A stretch of DNA of 64,000 bases from the NCBI GenBank assembly GCA_022710585.1, contig JAKLGV010000003.1, forward strand, positions 1-64,000, written 5' to 3'. This document shows, in pieces, positions 10,377 to 20,650 of this stretch. The stretch is from Deltaproteobacteria bacterium. Lineage in GTDB: Bacteria > Desulfobacterota > Syntrophia > Syntrophales > Smithellaceae. Each line of letters begins with the position of its first letter. Positions within the stretch are counted from its first letter, which is position 1. The notes beneath the pieces are model-generated. The model was not told the DNA's origin. It was given only the letters and a program-made list of their open reading frames with translations, and searched no databases. Both the position numbers and the translations under genes were made by a program.

Positions 10377-10549
10377 AGCGTGTTTGACTATACATGCCTG
10401 CTGAAAAATGTCCAGCGGCAAGCAGATGCGATGTCCTTTTAATCACAAAGAACAGCACATGCGTCAACGGACGGGTTGCCGCCGATGATTAATAACCGGA
10501 TTTATGGATGATCCTTTGATTATGCTTTGATGAGATAACTTGATCCCTG

Positions 10550-12394
10550 TTATACGAGCTGATATCCTTTCTCTTCAAACAGGGTCAGGCAGGCATCGAC
10601 GACGTCTTCGTCGTATAGAATGCCTCTGTTTTTCCTGATTTCATCAAGGGCCGCGTCAATGCCCAGCGCCGGACGATAGGGACGGTGCGAAGCCATGGCT
10701 TCCACCACATCTGCGACGGCCATGATGCGGGACTCGATGAGAATGTCCTCCCCCTTCAGCCGGCCAGGATAGCCGGTGCCGTTCATCCTTTCATGATGCT
10801 GCTGAACAATTTTGGCCAGCGGCCAGGGCGATTCCACATTTTTCAGGATGTCGTACCCGATTTGCGCGTGTTCTTTCACCAGCGAAAATTCAAGGTTTGT
10901 GAGTCTGGTCGCTTTGGATAAAATTTCGGCGGGCACCGATAATTTTCCAATGTCATGAATCGTGCCAGCCATACGGATCCCTTCAATTTTATCATGGGGC
11001 AGCCCCTCTTCACTGGCAATAGCCCGGGCCAGATTGGCAACCCTCTTCTGGTGACCTGATACGTAGGGATCTTTGGCTTCCGACGCCATATTCAATACCT
11101 CTATGGTTGTTTTGATGGACTGCCTTAAATTTTCCAGAGTGGCCTTGAGTTTTTCTTCGGCCTGCTGGCGTTCGGTAATGTCCTGGTAAATCACATGAAA
11201 CTGCTTGATGCCGCTCCAGAAGATTTGTTTGCGAAAAACGTGCAGGTGTCTTATTTCGCCGGTTTTTCTCACGATATTGATATCATATTCGGATGGTCCG
11301 AAATCTCCGCGCTGCCTCTTGTACTTGCGAACCTGATATTCGGCATAACTCTCCGGCGTATAGCGATTTTTAATGGGGGTTGCCTTGAGTTCTTCAACGC
11401 TTTCATATCCGTATATATCCAGAATCGCCCTGTTGGCGTAAATGGTTTCGCCCGCCGCCGTGGATATGCGCACGCCCAGCGGCGATTCATCAAGCGAGCG
11501 GCGGAAATTCATTTCACTTTCGCGCAAAGCAGTTTCTATCTGTTTGCGCTTGGAAATATTCCTCCCCTCGCCTAAAATGTATATTGCTTGTCCGTCTTCG
11601 TTCCGGATGAGACTGAATTTGCATTCGCCCCATATTGTCCGGTCTTTTTTGCTGATAAATTCCAGTTCCAGCAGACCGGCCAGAAGGCCATTCAAAACAT
11701 CATCCCCGGTGGAGGGTGTCGAGGTGGAGAGCAGATCCCGGACAGCCTTACAGGATGCAGGCGTGATAATCTCATCCAGCAAGAGTTGCCCCTCCGCATC
11801 AAGTTTGCGCCCCAGCAATTTTTCCAGCGACGGACTGATGTAGGTGATCCTGAAGCCGGAATCCATCAGCCACACATAATCGCTCATGTGATCGGCAAGG
11901 AGACGGTATTGCTCCTCGCTTCTCTTGAGCTGTTCCTCCATCTTCCTGCGCTCGGTGACATCGCGAACATTCATGACATAGCCGGCAATGTCGGAATGGT
12001 TTAAAAAATTTCTTCCCAATCCTTCCAGATAAACGACTGACCCGTTCTTATGCGTAATGCGCAGGGTGTTCGGAAACAGGGTGTCCTCGTCTGTCAGAAC
12101 AGCTTGAGCGAAATCCTCGGCGGCGCGCTGAAGATCATCCGGATGAATAAAGGCAAAGGCGCTCTTGCCGACCAGTTCTTCGGGTTTATAGCCGAGAAAG
12201 CGTTCGACGGAGCGGCTGCAGTATTTTATCTCACCATGCCGATCTGCAATAATGATGATATCGGAAAAGTTATCTGTAATCTCCCTGAAGTAATGCGCGT
12301 TCTCCTGCAGCGCTTCCTCCGCCTGCCGGTTCCATCCGGGTTGCTTCCCGGGGATATTGCCGTTTTTTTCCCCGCCATCATTTTTGTCTGCCAT
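10550..12394 (-). CDS. PAS sensor protein with HD-GYP phosphodiesterase domain
   Basis: 614 aa and cytoplasmic, with no membrane helix. Three PAS domains lie in series (about residues 30-150, 155-285 and 290-410), each ending in the D-TER or N-SKR linker typical of PAS/PAC. The C-terminal HD-GYP domain (about 425-614) has HDIGK, the HH-E pair and a GTGYP loop (HHERMNGTGYP), so the cyclic-di-GMP phosphodiesterase site looks intact. The likely role is degrading c-di-GMP in response to a PAS-sensed signal. The start at 12394 is supported by GGAGAGGTGAT directly upstream; a further upstream ATG at 12433 lacks this. It lies downstream of cheW and the chemoreceptor, suggesting a shared motility/biofilm output. 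PAS 1 is closely similar to PAS 4 of the regulator at 15722. Confidence 0.9.
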   Translation of the reverse strand: MADKNDGGEKNGNIPGKQPGWNRQAEEALQENAHYFREITDNFSDIIIIADRHGEIKYCSRSVERFLGYKPEELVGKSAFAFIHPDDLQRAAEDFAQAVLTDEDTLFPNTLRITHKNGSVVYLEGLGRNFLNHSDIAGYVMNVRDVTERRKMEEQLKRSEEQYRLLADHMSDYVWLMDSGFRITYISPSLEKLLGRKLDAEGQLLLDEIITPASCKAVRDLLSTSTPSTGDDVLNGLLAGLLELEFISKKDRTIWGECKFSLIRNEDGQAIYILGEGRNISKRKQIETALRESEMNFRRSLDESPLGVRISTAAGETIYANRAILDIYGYESVEELKATPIKNRYTPESYAEYQVRKYKRQRGDFGPSEYDINIVRKTGEIRHLHVFRKQIFWSGIKQFHVIYQDITERQQAEEKLKATLENLRQSIKTTIEVLNMASEAKDPYVSGHQKRVANLARAIASEEGLPHDKIEGIRMAGTIHDIGKLSVPAEILSKATRLTNLEFSLVKEHAQIGYDILKNVESPWPLAKIVQQHHERMNGTGYPGRLKGEDILIESRIMAVADVVEAMASHRPYRPALGIDAALDEIRKNRGILYDEDVVDACLTLFEEKGYQLV

Positions 12395-12481
12395 ATCATC
12401 ACCTCTCCATAACGTCTGATTACGGGTTAGCAACTTCCGGCTTCATCTGGACTATCCGCGTTTGATACGCATTCTCCCGGG

Positions 12482-14650
12482 CTATTGGACGGGAGCATAT
12501 GATTCTCTCAGGATCTTGTTCTTTTTTAACACCAGGACTTTTTCGGGAGCCTTGTGTGCGAATTTTTCCGTGGACAGTGTCTTGCGCTGCTCACGATGAG
12601 GATGGGATGGTCCCCTCACGCCCTTCTCTTCAGCCAGCAAATGGGAGATCACGTTTTGCTCGTCACCATGGGTCAACAAGGGCTGCCGGAAATATCCTGA
12701 ACCGTTGAGCCTGAATCCGGCAACCATGCTGCGCATCTGTTCGGACTGCGAGGACATTTCTTCAGCGGCGCTGGCGGATTCTTCGGCATTGGCCGCGGTC
12801 TGCTGCGTCAACTGATTGAGTTGTTCCACCGCTTTATTGACCTGGCCGATCCCGTGATCCTGCTGATCGGATGAAGCGGCAATCTCCGCCACAACCTGGC
12901 TGACTTTGTTGATTTTCTGCGTAATTTCCTGGAAGTTATCCAGTACTTCATAATTGATGCTCACGCCGTTTTCCGAGTTTTTCACCGATTCTTCGATAAG
13001 ATTGGCTGTATTCTTTGCCGCTTCCGCGCAGCGCATAGCCAGATTTCTGACTTCTTCCGCGACAACGGCAAAGCCTTTTCCGGCATCACCGGCCCGGGCC
13101 GCTTCCACAGCGGCATTCAGGGCCAGCAGATTCGTCTGAAAGGCGATTTCATCGATGGTTTTCACAATCCTAGCTGTTGAATCCGACGAAATCTTAATCT
13201 TGCTGATCGCCGAAGACATCCGGTTCATGCTTTCGACACCCTTGTCGGCGCTTTCCCGGGCCTGATCGGCAATCTCCTTGGCCTCCCGGGCGTTACTCGC
13301 GTTTTGTTTGGTCATGGCGGACATCTCCTGCAGACTGCTCGATACCTCCTGTAAAGCGCTGGCCTGCAAACTGGCCCCCTGAGACAGGGACTGCCCGCCG
13401 CTGCTGACCTGCACGCTGGCGGAAGCGACCTGATCCGCCCCGATAGCCACCTGCTGCAGGGCGATTTCCAGATTTTCCACAGCCGAATTCAGCGATGCTT
13501 TGATCTTGGCATGATCGCCCTTGTAGGCGCCATTCATCCGGACAGTCATATCCTTGCCCGCGATCTTCTCCAGCGCTCCTGATGCTTCATTGATCGGAAC
13601 CAGCACCGCGTCCAGCGTTTCATTGACGCCCTGAACGATTTCCTGATACGCGCCTTTGAAATCATGTTCTTTGCCGCGTATATCGAGTTTGCCTTCCTTC
13701 GCCATTTTGGTGAGTTCGTTCATTTCCTTGATCAGATTTTTGATCGTTTCTGTGAGCTGCTTCAGGGCCGGTGAAATCTCATCCTTATCGTCTTCAACCT
13801 TGACATCCACACTGACATCACCTTCGGAAATCTGCCGCATCGTTCCAATCACGACGTGCTGGAGGGTGTCGGCAAAGGCATCCATTTCTCTGGCCAGTTC
13901 CCCGATCTCATCGCGGCTCTTGATATTCAACCGGTTGGAAACATGGCCTTTGCCCAGCTCCTTTAATCCCCAGACAATCTTTCGCATCGGCTTTAAGGAC
14001 CAGGAAACGACCAGCGCAATGGACACCGCTATGCCGACGATTAATCCCAGCATCGCCAGCGAGATCCACAGGATGGAGTTCCCGAAGATTTTGTCGATCA
14101 TCGTCACGACTTCGTTTCGTGGAATTCCGGAATATAAAATGCCGACCACCTCTCCCCGGCTGTTGAACAGAGGTTTATAGAGCGTTATATAGGATTTGCC
14201 CAGAATCTTGGCTTCTCCGGTATAACTGCGGCCATTGATGATACTCTGGTACGCTTTACTGTCGGTGCCCAGTTTCGTGCCGTCAGCCCGCGTGCCGTCA
14301 TCCTTTTTCACAGTCGTGACGACGCGGATAAAATCATTCCCTTCGCGGGCAAATATGGTCGCGGTGCTGGAGAAACGCTGCGATATTTTATCCACGACAT
14401 TATAGCGATTGGTCAGCGGTTCAGAATTCTGGTCCACCAGAATGCCGCGCTGCAATTCCATCCGGCCGTATTCCCGATCCGCATCGTACTGAAAATTTTC
14501 CATCGCTGCTGAAAGCTTCTGTTCGAGCACATGATTGGCAACGACCGTTGCGGTTGACCTCAACTTTGAATTGGCAATATAAAGAACAAGAGCGGTAAAG
14601 ACAATAATGGGAATCATGCTGAATAATATAATCTTGACACTGATACGCAT
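12482..14650 (-). CDS. Methyl-accepting chemotaxis protein with Cache sensor
   Basis: 722 aa transmembrane chemoreceptor. TM1 is at about residues 7-27. A periplasmic Cache domain of the Cache3/Cache2 type follows (about 35-185; [32 protein letters not shown]). TM2 is at about 190-215. HAMP or HAMP-like segments span about 215-400. The signalling hairpin has its conserved tip around [20 protein letters not shown] and [13 protein letters not shown]. Glu/Gln-rich adaptation regions flank the tip. I see no C-terminal NWETF-like CheR tether. The ribosome site is AAAGGAGGCATATT. It lies 99 bp downstream of cheW on the same strand, so receptor and coupling protein probably work as a pair. The Cache domain suggests sensing a small organic acid or similar solute, but the ligand is unknown. 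Confidence 0.93.
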   Translation of the reverse strand: MRISVKIILFSMIPIIVFTALVLYIANSKLRSTATVVANHVLEQKLSAAMENFQYDADREYGRMELQRGILVDQNSEPLTNRYNVVDKISQRFSSTATIFAREGNDFIRVVTTVKKDDGTRADGTKLGTDSKAYQSIINGRSYTGEAKILGKSYITLYKPLFNSRGEVVGILYSGIPRNEVVTMIDKIFGNSILWISLAMLGLIVGIAVSIALVVSWSLKPMRKIVWGLKELGKGHVSNRLNIKSRDEIGELAREMDAFADTLQHVVIGTMRQISEGDVSVDVKVEDDKDEISPALKQLTETIKNLIKEMNELTKMAKEGKLDIRGKEHDFKGAYQEIVQGVNETLDAVLVPINEASGALEKIAGKDMTVRMNGAYKGDHAKIKASLNSAVENLEIALQQVAIGADQVASASVQVSSGGQSLSQGASLQASALQEVSSSLQEMSAMTKQNASNAREAKEIADQARESADKGVESMNRMSSAISKIKISSDSTARIVKTIDEIAFQTNLLALNAAVEAARAGDAGKGFAVVAEEVRNLAMRCAEAAKNTANLIEESVKNSENGVSINYEVLDNFQEITQKINKVSQVVAEIAASSDQQDHGIGQVNKAVEQLNQLTQQTAANAEESASAAEEMSSQSEQMRSMVAGFRLNGSGYFRQPLLTHGDEQNVISHLLAEEKGVRGPSHPHREQRKTLSTEKFAHKAPEKVLVLKKNKILRESYAPVQ

Positions 14651-14749
14651 AATATGCCTCCTTTCCGAACGTTGTAACGCTTGTCCAATGAACTTTTTCT
14701 TCGTTGACGCTTCCCTTTATTTATATTTTTTTGTTCCTCTGATAAAATT

Positions 14750-15271
14750 TCATGAATCCTGTCTTGATTCTCCGGCGGCATTTTTCATCATAATCACGTC
14801 GGAGGCGCCTAGCAATTTCTCGATGTCCAGCAGCAGGCGAACCCGGCCGCCGCTTCTGCACACCCCCAGCAGATAATCGGAATTCACATCCGCTCCGAAA
14901 GAAGGCGTGTTCTCGATTTCCCCCGGAAGCACATTCACGACCTCCATGACCCTGTCCACCAGAATCCCCATCATCCTGTCGGCCGTTCTGATGACAACGA
15001 TACAGGTCTCATCAGTCATCTCTGTGCTGTCCATACCGAACTTCACTCTAAGATCCATGACCGGATGAATCTTGCCGCGCAGATTGATCACCCCTTTGAT
15101 ATAGCCGGACGTCAGCGGCACCGGGGTAATCGGCATCCGTCCGATAATCTCCTGGACTTTGAGAATTTCCACACCGTATTCTTCACTGGCCAGAAAAAAG
15201 TCCAGATACTTGCCGGCTCTATAATCGACATTCGATGACGGGCTGTCTTGAAAACTGGTTGCTTTATTCAT
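14750..15271 (-). CDS. cheW: Chemotaxis coupling protein CheW
   Basis: 173 aa. The two-subdomain beta-barrel CheW fold is seen in LDFFLASEEYGVEILKVQEIIG, the conserved NLRGKIHPVMDLR segment and the IVIRTADRMMGILVDRV segment. It links chemoreceptors to the histidine kinase CheA, which is not in this window. A strong AAAGGAGATC ribosome site precedes the ATG. The adjacent chemoreceptor downstream is the likely partner. The 450 bp upstream contain a weak sigma-54-like promoter and a cluster of GGTGACCC repeats, consistent with control by the regulator at 15722-19117. Confidence 0.93.
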   Translation of the reverse strand: MNKATSFQDSPSSNVDYRAGKYLDFFLASEEYGVEILKVQEIIGRMPITPVPLTSGYIKGVINLRGKIHPVMDLRVKFGMDSTEMTDETCIVVIRTADRMMGILVDRVMEVVNVLPGEIENTPSFGADVNSDYLLGVCRSGGRVRLLLDIEKLLGASDVIMMKNAAGESRQDS

Positions 15272-15476
15272 GGTGGGATCTCCTTTGCGGAAATGTCAAA
15301 GCGAATAAATTTATAAAAGCCATTCGCTGCCGGGATAACGCTTGACTGACAAAAGACAGGTTGTGGAAAAACGCTTTTTCCACCGCATGGATGTGCTTGT
15401 TCAGCAATCGCTTGAGAACAGGAGACAGAGCAGAATATGATTCGTTTTCATATGAATGACCGGCGGCATCTTTTCA

Positions 15477-15492
15477 AGCAATCAACATGCAA
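15477..15492 (-). promoter_or_regulatory. Possible sigma-54 promoter of cheW (weak match)
   Basis: On the minus strand TTGCATGTTGATTGCT has the -12 TTGCT and the ten-base spacing of a -24/-12 promoter, but the essential -24 GG is TG here. It lies about 205 bp upstream of cheW. The other sequence between 15272 and 15650 shows no gene and no stronger promoter. I rate it only as a candidate. Confidence 0.25.
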
Positions 15493-15651
15493 CACCAGTT
15501 TGTCAACTATGAGTAACAAAAAACTTGATTAGCTTAATGCACAAAGTGAGCCAAGCGATAAAATACTTTTTAATCAAATTATAAGTATATGGAATACATA
15601 ATAAAAATAAAAAGATTTCGTTTGTTTATTAAGAATAGTTAATGAGGCAAC

Positions 15652-15712
15652 ATGACCCATTTGGTGACCCATATATCAATATATGGGTCATTTTGACTTT
15701 AAATGGGTCACC
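15652..15712. repeat. Cluster of four GGTGACCCAT-like inverted repeats, probable activator sites
   Basis: Four copies of a GACCCAT core lie within 61 bp: ATGACCCATTT (15652), GGTGACCCATATAT (15663), and the reverse-oriented ATATATGGGTCA (15679) and AAATGGGTCACC (15701). The two inner copies form a perfect 12-bp inverted repeat with a 2-base spacer. The cluster begins 10 bp after the stop of the sigma-54 activator gene and about 195 bp upstream of the candidate -24/-12 element of cheW, the usual distance for an enhancer site. There is no T run, so a terminator is unlikely. Confidence 0.5.
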
Positions 15713-15721
15713 ATGATACGA

Positions 15722-18700
15722 TTAGTTCTGTGATAAACCGAATCTTTGCATTTTCCGAAAAAGTGTTTTTCGGCTGATTCCCAAGGCTGACGCCGTACGG
15801 TGGCGATGCCAGTTATTCTCAGACAACGCCTTCATAATATGATCTCTTTCCAAACTTTTCAGATTCATTGCTGATTCATCAGCCCGCACATCATTGTCCT
15901 GCGCCAGAGGCAGGGGACGAACGTCCAGGACATTCTGAACAATATCTTTGGCGCGCTTATTTTCCGGCTGCGAAACTTCCGTCGCCGGCTGCGAAGGCTT
16001 GGCTGTCTGAAAGCCCGTGAATTCCAGTTTTTTGAGCGTCAGGTAGCGGTGCAGGACGTTTTGCAGCTCGCGGATATTGCCGGGCCAGTCGTAGCTGAGC
16101 AGCGCGTCATGGACGTGCTCAGGCAGAGGCTCGTGATTGATATCGTAAAGTTCAAGAAAATGAGCGATGAGGAGCGGGAGGTCTTCTTTTCTTTCCTTGA
16201 GCGAGGGAAGATAAATGGGCAGAATGTGAATCCGGTAAAAGAAGTCTTCCCGGATGAGGCCTTTCCTGACCATATCATGAATGTTGCGGTTGGTCGCCGC
16301 GATAATGCGCACATCCGGTTTCCTGACGATATTCCCGCCCACAGGCGTGTAGCCGTCGCCGGCAACGGCCCGTAAAAGCTTAACCTGCATGCTCAGGCTG
16401 ATTTCTCCGATTTCGTCCAAAAACATGGTCCCGCCGTCGGCTTCATCGAGATAACCGCGTTTGTCCATATGAGCGCCGGTAAACGCTCCCTTTTTGTAAC
16501 CGAAAAATTCGCTCTCCATCAGCGTTTCCGGAATCGCTCCGCAATGCACCGTGACAAATTTTCTTTCGCTTCTATTGCTCGTCTCGTGGATCGCTCTGGC
16601 CACCAGCTCCTTTCCTGTCCCCGACTCTCCATAAATGATGACATTGTCATTGGTGACCGCTGCCTGAAGGATAAAGTCATAAACTTCCTGCATCACCTGG
16701 CTCTTGCCGATGATATCACAGAACCGGTAGCGTTCCCGGATGTAGGAGCGCAGGCGGATGTTTTCTTTCTGAAGATGCTCCCGGCTTTCCAAAAGCGCGG
16801 CTTCCGCCCTTTTCCTGACTGTGATGTCGGTGAAGGAGGCAATATACTGGCCGGCCTCCGGAATGCGTCCGATGCGAACCAGAACGTCGAATTTGGTTCC
16901 GTCGCAGTGGGCGATCTGGCATTCATGTTCGACCGGCTTGTCTTCCCGGCGGCGTGAAAAACACTGCATGAGCGCGTGGCGATCCAGCGACGTAATGAAA
17001 TCCTCGAATTTCTTTACGCCTTCTATTTCATTTTTCCTGTAGCCGAGCATATCGGCAAAACGTTCGTTCACCATGAAAATCTGCTGGGATTCTTCCATAA
17101 TCATCATCGGAAGGCCCGCATTTTCAAAGACACTTCGATAACGCTCCTTGCTTTTTCTGAGATCGAGCTCCACCTCTTTTCTTTTGGCAATATTGACGCC
17201 CATGCCGATCACATAGGACCTCCCGTTATAGACCACCATGTTACCCGTTAGTAAATACGGGAAAACATCCCCCTTCCGGGACACCACGTTCATTTCAAAG
17301 GACACGTGCCCATTTTGCTTCAACTCCTCAATGATGCTTTGCAGGCGGGGATGATCGTTTTGGGCCACGATATCATAGGGTCTCATCTTGAGCAGTTCCT
17401 CATCCGTGTAGCCCAATCCCGAAGATAGCATTTTATTCCATCGGAAAAAATGGCCGCTTTCGGCGTCGAACATAAAGAACGGGACGGTCAGACTATCCAG
17501 CGCCGAGCGGCTGAATGCATATTCCTTCCGGGCCGCTTCCTCCGCCCTCCTGCGCTCGGTCACATCGCGGACATTCATGATAAAACCTTCGATATCCGGA
17601 TTGTTTAAGAGGTTTCTTCCAATACCGTCCAGGTAATATACCGATCCATCCTTATGGACAACACGAAAGGCGTTGTGAATGAGTGTGTCTTCGTCGGTTT
17701 GAATCGCCTGACTGAAATCCCTGAAAGCCCGTTGAACATCATCCGGATGAATGAAGGAGATCGTATCTTTACCAACGACTTCTTCCGGTTTGTATCCGAT
17801 AAAACGTTCAAATGTGTGGCTGCAGTATTTTATTTTTCCCTTTTTATCGGTAATAATAAGAATGTCTGAGGAGTTATCGGTAATCGCTCTGAAATATTTT
17901 TCGCTTTTTTGCAGTTTCTCGATGGCTGCATCACGCTGGGCTTCGGCAAGCTTGCGCTCGGTAACATCGCGCTGCCTGATAATGATCGCTTCGACAACAT
18001 TATCTTTAACCAGATTGCTGCCCACCGTTTCAGAAAAGCGCCAACTGCCATCTTTGGCTTTCAGACGCATTTCCCCCTGAAAAACGGGATTATTTGTCTC
18101 CGTAGCCAGTATTTTTAATTTATCGGCGGCCAATTCTAAATCATCCGGATGCACAAGCTCCAACCCACTGGCACCAATTCTTTCCTCAACCGTGTATCCC
18201 AGAATTTTCTCGACGGCTGGATTGATATAAGTCAAAACACCATTTGGATCCAAAACGATGATCATATCCAAAGAATGTTCCGCCAGAGCGCGGAATCTAT
18301 TTCCTTCAAGCACTATTTTTTCTTCAGCTTTTCTGCGCTCCGTAATATCGCGCAGATTAGCGATGGCCGATTCCACCTCATTGCCGCGCCTGAGCGCACT
18401 GGCCATGATCTCGAATAATCGCCAGCTTCCATCCGTGTGGCGAAGACGCACTTCCGATCGGAAAACAGGTGTGTTGACGTCGTTAAATATTTTATTGAAT
18501 TGATTTTTCATGGAATCCATGTCCTCAGGATGGACATTTTCAAAGGCGTTCGCGCCAAGTCTATCCTGAACACTGTATCCTTGCAGATGCGCCACCGGAT
18601 TGATATAAGTGATCAGCCCCTGCCGGTTCACCATCACGATGATATCGGAAGACTGATCCGCAAGAGCCTTGAAGCGCTGCTCTTCCTGAAGTATTTTTTC

Positions 18701-19117
18701 TTCCGCCTTCTTGCGTTCGGTGATGTCCTTGCCGACTCCCAAAACAGCGGGCTTGCCCTCATAATGAATGACCGCCAGACTGATCAGGGCATCCACCACG
18801 GTCACTCCGTCCTTTTTAATCAACCGCAAGTCGTATTGACCGGGGACATCTTCACCTTTCATTCTCCGGATATGGCGATCCCTCACCATTGCGAGATCTT
18901 CAGGCGCGATCAGTTCTTCAATGCCCTTCCCTGTCAGATCCACGGCATTGTAATCCAATATCCTGGCAAACCCTTCATTGGCGTAAAGTATTTTTCCGTC
19001 CCGGATAATAAAGATAGCATCCTGGATGATTTGAAGCAGCCCCCTGTATTTCTCCTCGAAGGCTCCATAAATATCTGGTTGGTTCTCACTTGCAGGAATG
19101 TTTAGATTATTTTTCAT
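15722..19117 (-). CDS. Six-PAS sigma-54-dependent transcriptional activator
   Basis: 1131 aa. Six PAS/PAC units follow one another (about residues 20-135, 145-265, 270-395, 405-525, 530-650 and 655-770). The sigma-54 AAA+ domain spans about 785-1030, with Walker A GESGTGKE, the intact GAFTGA loop that touches sigma-54, Walker B GGTMFLDEIGE, and the arginine-finger region. The C-terminus has a Fis-type HTH (ALSENNWHRHRTASALGISRKTL-like, about 1090-1125). There is no receiver domain, so activity is probably set directly by ligands or cofactors of the PAS domains rather than by phosphorylation. It is the likely regulator of cheW, the chemoreceptor and the HD-GYP gene downstream, and perhaps of the sigma-54 promoter at 21737. 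Six tandem PAS units is a high number. Confidence 0.93.
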   Translation of the reverse strand: MKNNLNIPASENQPDIYGAFEEKYRGLLQIIQDAIFIIRDGKILYANEGFARILDYNAVDLTGKGIEELIAPEDLAMVRDRHIRRMKGEDVPGQYDLRLIKKDGVTVVDALISLAVIHYEGKPAVLGVGKDITERKKAEEKILQEEQRFKALADQSSDIIVMVNRQGLITYINPVAHLQGYSVQDRLGANAFENVHPEDMDSMKNQFNKIFNDVNTPVFRSEVRLRHTDGSWRLFEIMASALRRGNEVESAIANLRDITERRKAEEKIVLEGNRFRALAEHSLDMIIVLDPNGVLTYINPAVEKILGYTVEERIGASGLELVHPDDLELAADKLKILATETNNPVFQGEMRLKAKDGSWRFSETVGSNLVKDNVVEAIIIRQRDVTERKLAEAQRDAAIEKLQKSEKYFRAITDNSSDILIITDKKGKIKYCSHTFERFIGYKPEEVVGKDTISFIHPDDVQRAFRDFSQAIQTDEDTLIHNAFRVVHKDGSVYYLDGIGRNLLNNPDIEGFIMNVRDVTERRRAEEAARKEYAFSRSALDSLTVPFFMFDAESGHFFRWNKMLSSGLGYTDEELLKMRPYDIVAQNDHPRLQSIIEELKQNGHVSFEMNVVSRKGDVFPYLLTGNMVVYNGRSYVIGMGVNIAKRKEVELDLRKSKERYRSVFENAGLPMMIMEESQQIFMVNERFADMLGYRKNEIEGVKKFEDFITSLDRHALMQCFSRRREDKPVEHECQIAHCDGTKFDVLVRIGRIPEAGQYIASFTDITVRKRAEAALLESREHLQKENIRLRSYIRERYRFCDIIGKSQVMQEVYDFILQAAVTNDNVIIYGESGTGKELVARAIHETSNRSERKFVTVHCGAIPETLMESEFFGYKKGAFTGAHMDKRGYLDEADGGTMFLDEIGEISLSMQVKLLRAVAGDGYTPVGGNIVRKPDVRIIAATNRNIHDMVRKGLIREDFFYRIHILPIYLPSLKERKEDLPLLIAHFLELYDINHEPLPEHVHDALLSYDWPGNIRELQNVLHRYLTLKKLEFTGFQTAKPSQPATEVSQPENKRAKDIVQNVLDVRPLPLAQDNDVRADESAMNLKSLERDHIMKALSENNWHRHRTASALGISRKTLFRKMQRFGLSQN

Positions 19118-19324
19118 TCTTTATTACCCTTAATTTAAGGTCACTGAAAAGATGACCGGTTGCTGTCCAAAGTTGCCGGAATATTGTTATATAGGATGGT
19201 AAAAATATATGAAGAATGATTTTTGTGTCAATACAATTCTGAAACAAGATTATAGAGCTGTGCCTAGACGTTGCAAAAAGGTGAGGCCGTATGAACATAC
19301 CGGAAGTGAACATCGTCCGTTAAA

Positions 19325-20539
19325 TCATATGATGTTCTCCTTTTTCAACGCCTCGACATCCGCTGCGGACATGCCGAGAATTTCCTGATAAACGTCCAGG
19401 TTATGCTGGCCCAAGTCGGGAGCAGGCGCGTTGATTTTTCCGGGTGTTTCGCTGAGCTTGATTGGAATGCCGGGCGTCGGTATCGAACCGTATTGCGGAT
19501 GCTCGATATCCAGATACATATCTCGCGAGGCCAGTTGAGGATCGCTGTTGACCTGCTCGATATTTTTCACGATGGAACAGGGTATCTTGCATTCTATCAT
19601 GGCTGCTTCGACTTCGGCGGCGGTGCGCTGCGAAAACCATTCCTTGAATAGCGCAAGATAATCATCCCTTGATTTGATGCGCTCGACAACGTTCGCAAAT
19701 TTTGGATTTTGGGTTGTGAAGTCCGGCTTATTCATAATTTTGAGCATCGCGTCGTCCCATTGCCTGTCAGTCAGCATCACAATGGCGACATATCCGTCTT
19801 TAACCGGATAGGAATACCAGCAGGGAAAGGGTCGTTGTTCACCGGTGATAACATCATCCATCGGTTCGCCGATCGTTTTTTCGATATAGTCCCGGATCGG
19901 TTCGGCGCTCTTGGCGTCCAACGCTCTAAAGTTGTGGAAGTACATTACGTCCTGCATCGAAATATCGATAAGCTGACCGCGGCCTGTTTTTTGCCGGGCG
20001 AGAATCGCTTCCAGTATGCCGATGGCGGCGTAAGCGCCGCTGACAAAATCTCCGAAAAATACACCCGGCGTCATGTGCGGCGTTTTCTGGGCAAACATAA
20101 TGCCGCCGCTGGCCTGCGCGATTAAATCAAACGCGACACGATCTTTATAGGGGCCGGTTCTTCCGAAACCCATAATCGAGCAGTAAATGATCCGCGGATT
20201 GCGCCGCTGATGCTCCTCCCACGTCAAACCGAATTTATCCATCATTCCCGGGGCGAAATTCTCAATGACGACATCCATCTTCTCAATCAGTTTCCAGTAA
20301 ATTTCTTGTCCCTTCGGGTTGCGCAGATCGAGGGTTATCCCCCGTTTATTGCGGTTCCAGTTCGACAGAGCGCGATCGAAACCGGCTATCGGCGACAGCA
20401 TCAGACGCATGGTTTCACCCCAAATAGGTGTTTCCAATTTGATCACGTCCGCTCCCATATCGCCGAGCAGTTGAGCACATCGGGGACCGGATAGAAATTG
20501 CGACAAATCTAAAACCTTTAATCCTTCCAGCGGTTGCAT
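19325..20539 (-). CDS. Class III (CaiB/BaiF-type) CoA-transferase
   Basis: 404 aa. Moves CoA between acyl-CoA and a free acid, or works with a racemase/hydratase partner in acid activation. Family signs are LEGLKVLDLSQFLSGP at the N-terminus, GADVIKLE, the N-RNKRGITLDLR segment, FDLIAQASGG, and the catalytic aspartate expected in the GDFVSGAYAAIG segment. The start is set at ATG 20539 (MQPLEGLKV), where family alignments begin; the open frame extends to 20623 with unlikely residues. No acyl-CoA dehydrogenase or ligase is adjacent, so the substrate cannot be told. In a syntroph this would let fatty or aromatic acids be activated without spending ATP. Confidence 0.92.
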   Translation of the reverse strand: MQPLEGLKVLDLSQFLSGPRCAQLLGDMGADVIKLETPIWGETMRLMLSPIAGFDRALSNWNRNKRGITLDLRNPKGQEIYWKLIEKMDVVIENFAPGMMDKFGLTWEEHQRRNPRIIYCSIMGFGRTGPYKDRVAFDLIAQASGGIMFAQKTPHMTPGVFFGDFVSGAYAAIGILEAILARQKTGRGQLIDISMQDVMYFHNFRALDAKSAEPIRDYIEKTIGEPMDDVITGEQRPFPCWYSYPVKDGYVAIVMLTDRQWDDAMLKIMNKPDFTTQNPKFANVVERIKSRDDYLALFKEWFSQRTAAEVEAAMIECKIPCSIVKNIEQVNSDPQLASRDMYLDIEHPQYGSIPTPGIPIKLSETPGKINAPAPDLGQHNLDVYQEILGMSAADVEALKKENII

Positions 20540-20650
20540 GATAAATTCTCTATTTCCTTTTCCTGAAGTTGTTCTTTGCGCAATATTATTGATCGGGGCT
20601 TCAATGACCGGTCCAGCCATCATCTTTCGATATTGCGGCCGCTGCTTCGT

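Noticed and set aside
15652-15712. Inverted repeat considered as a terminator of the activator gene
   Set aside because: There is no T run after the stem on the minus strand, and the unit is repeated four times, which fits protein binding better.
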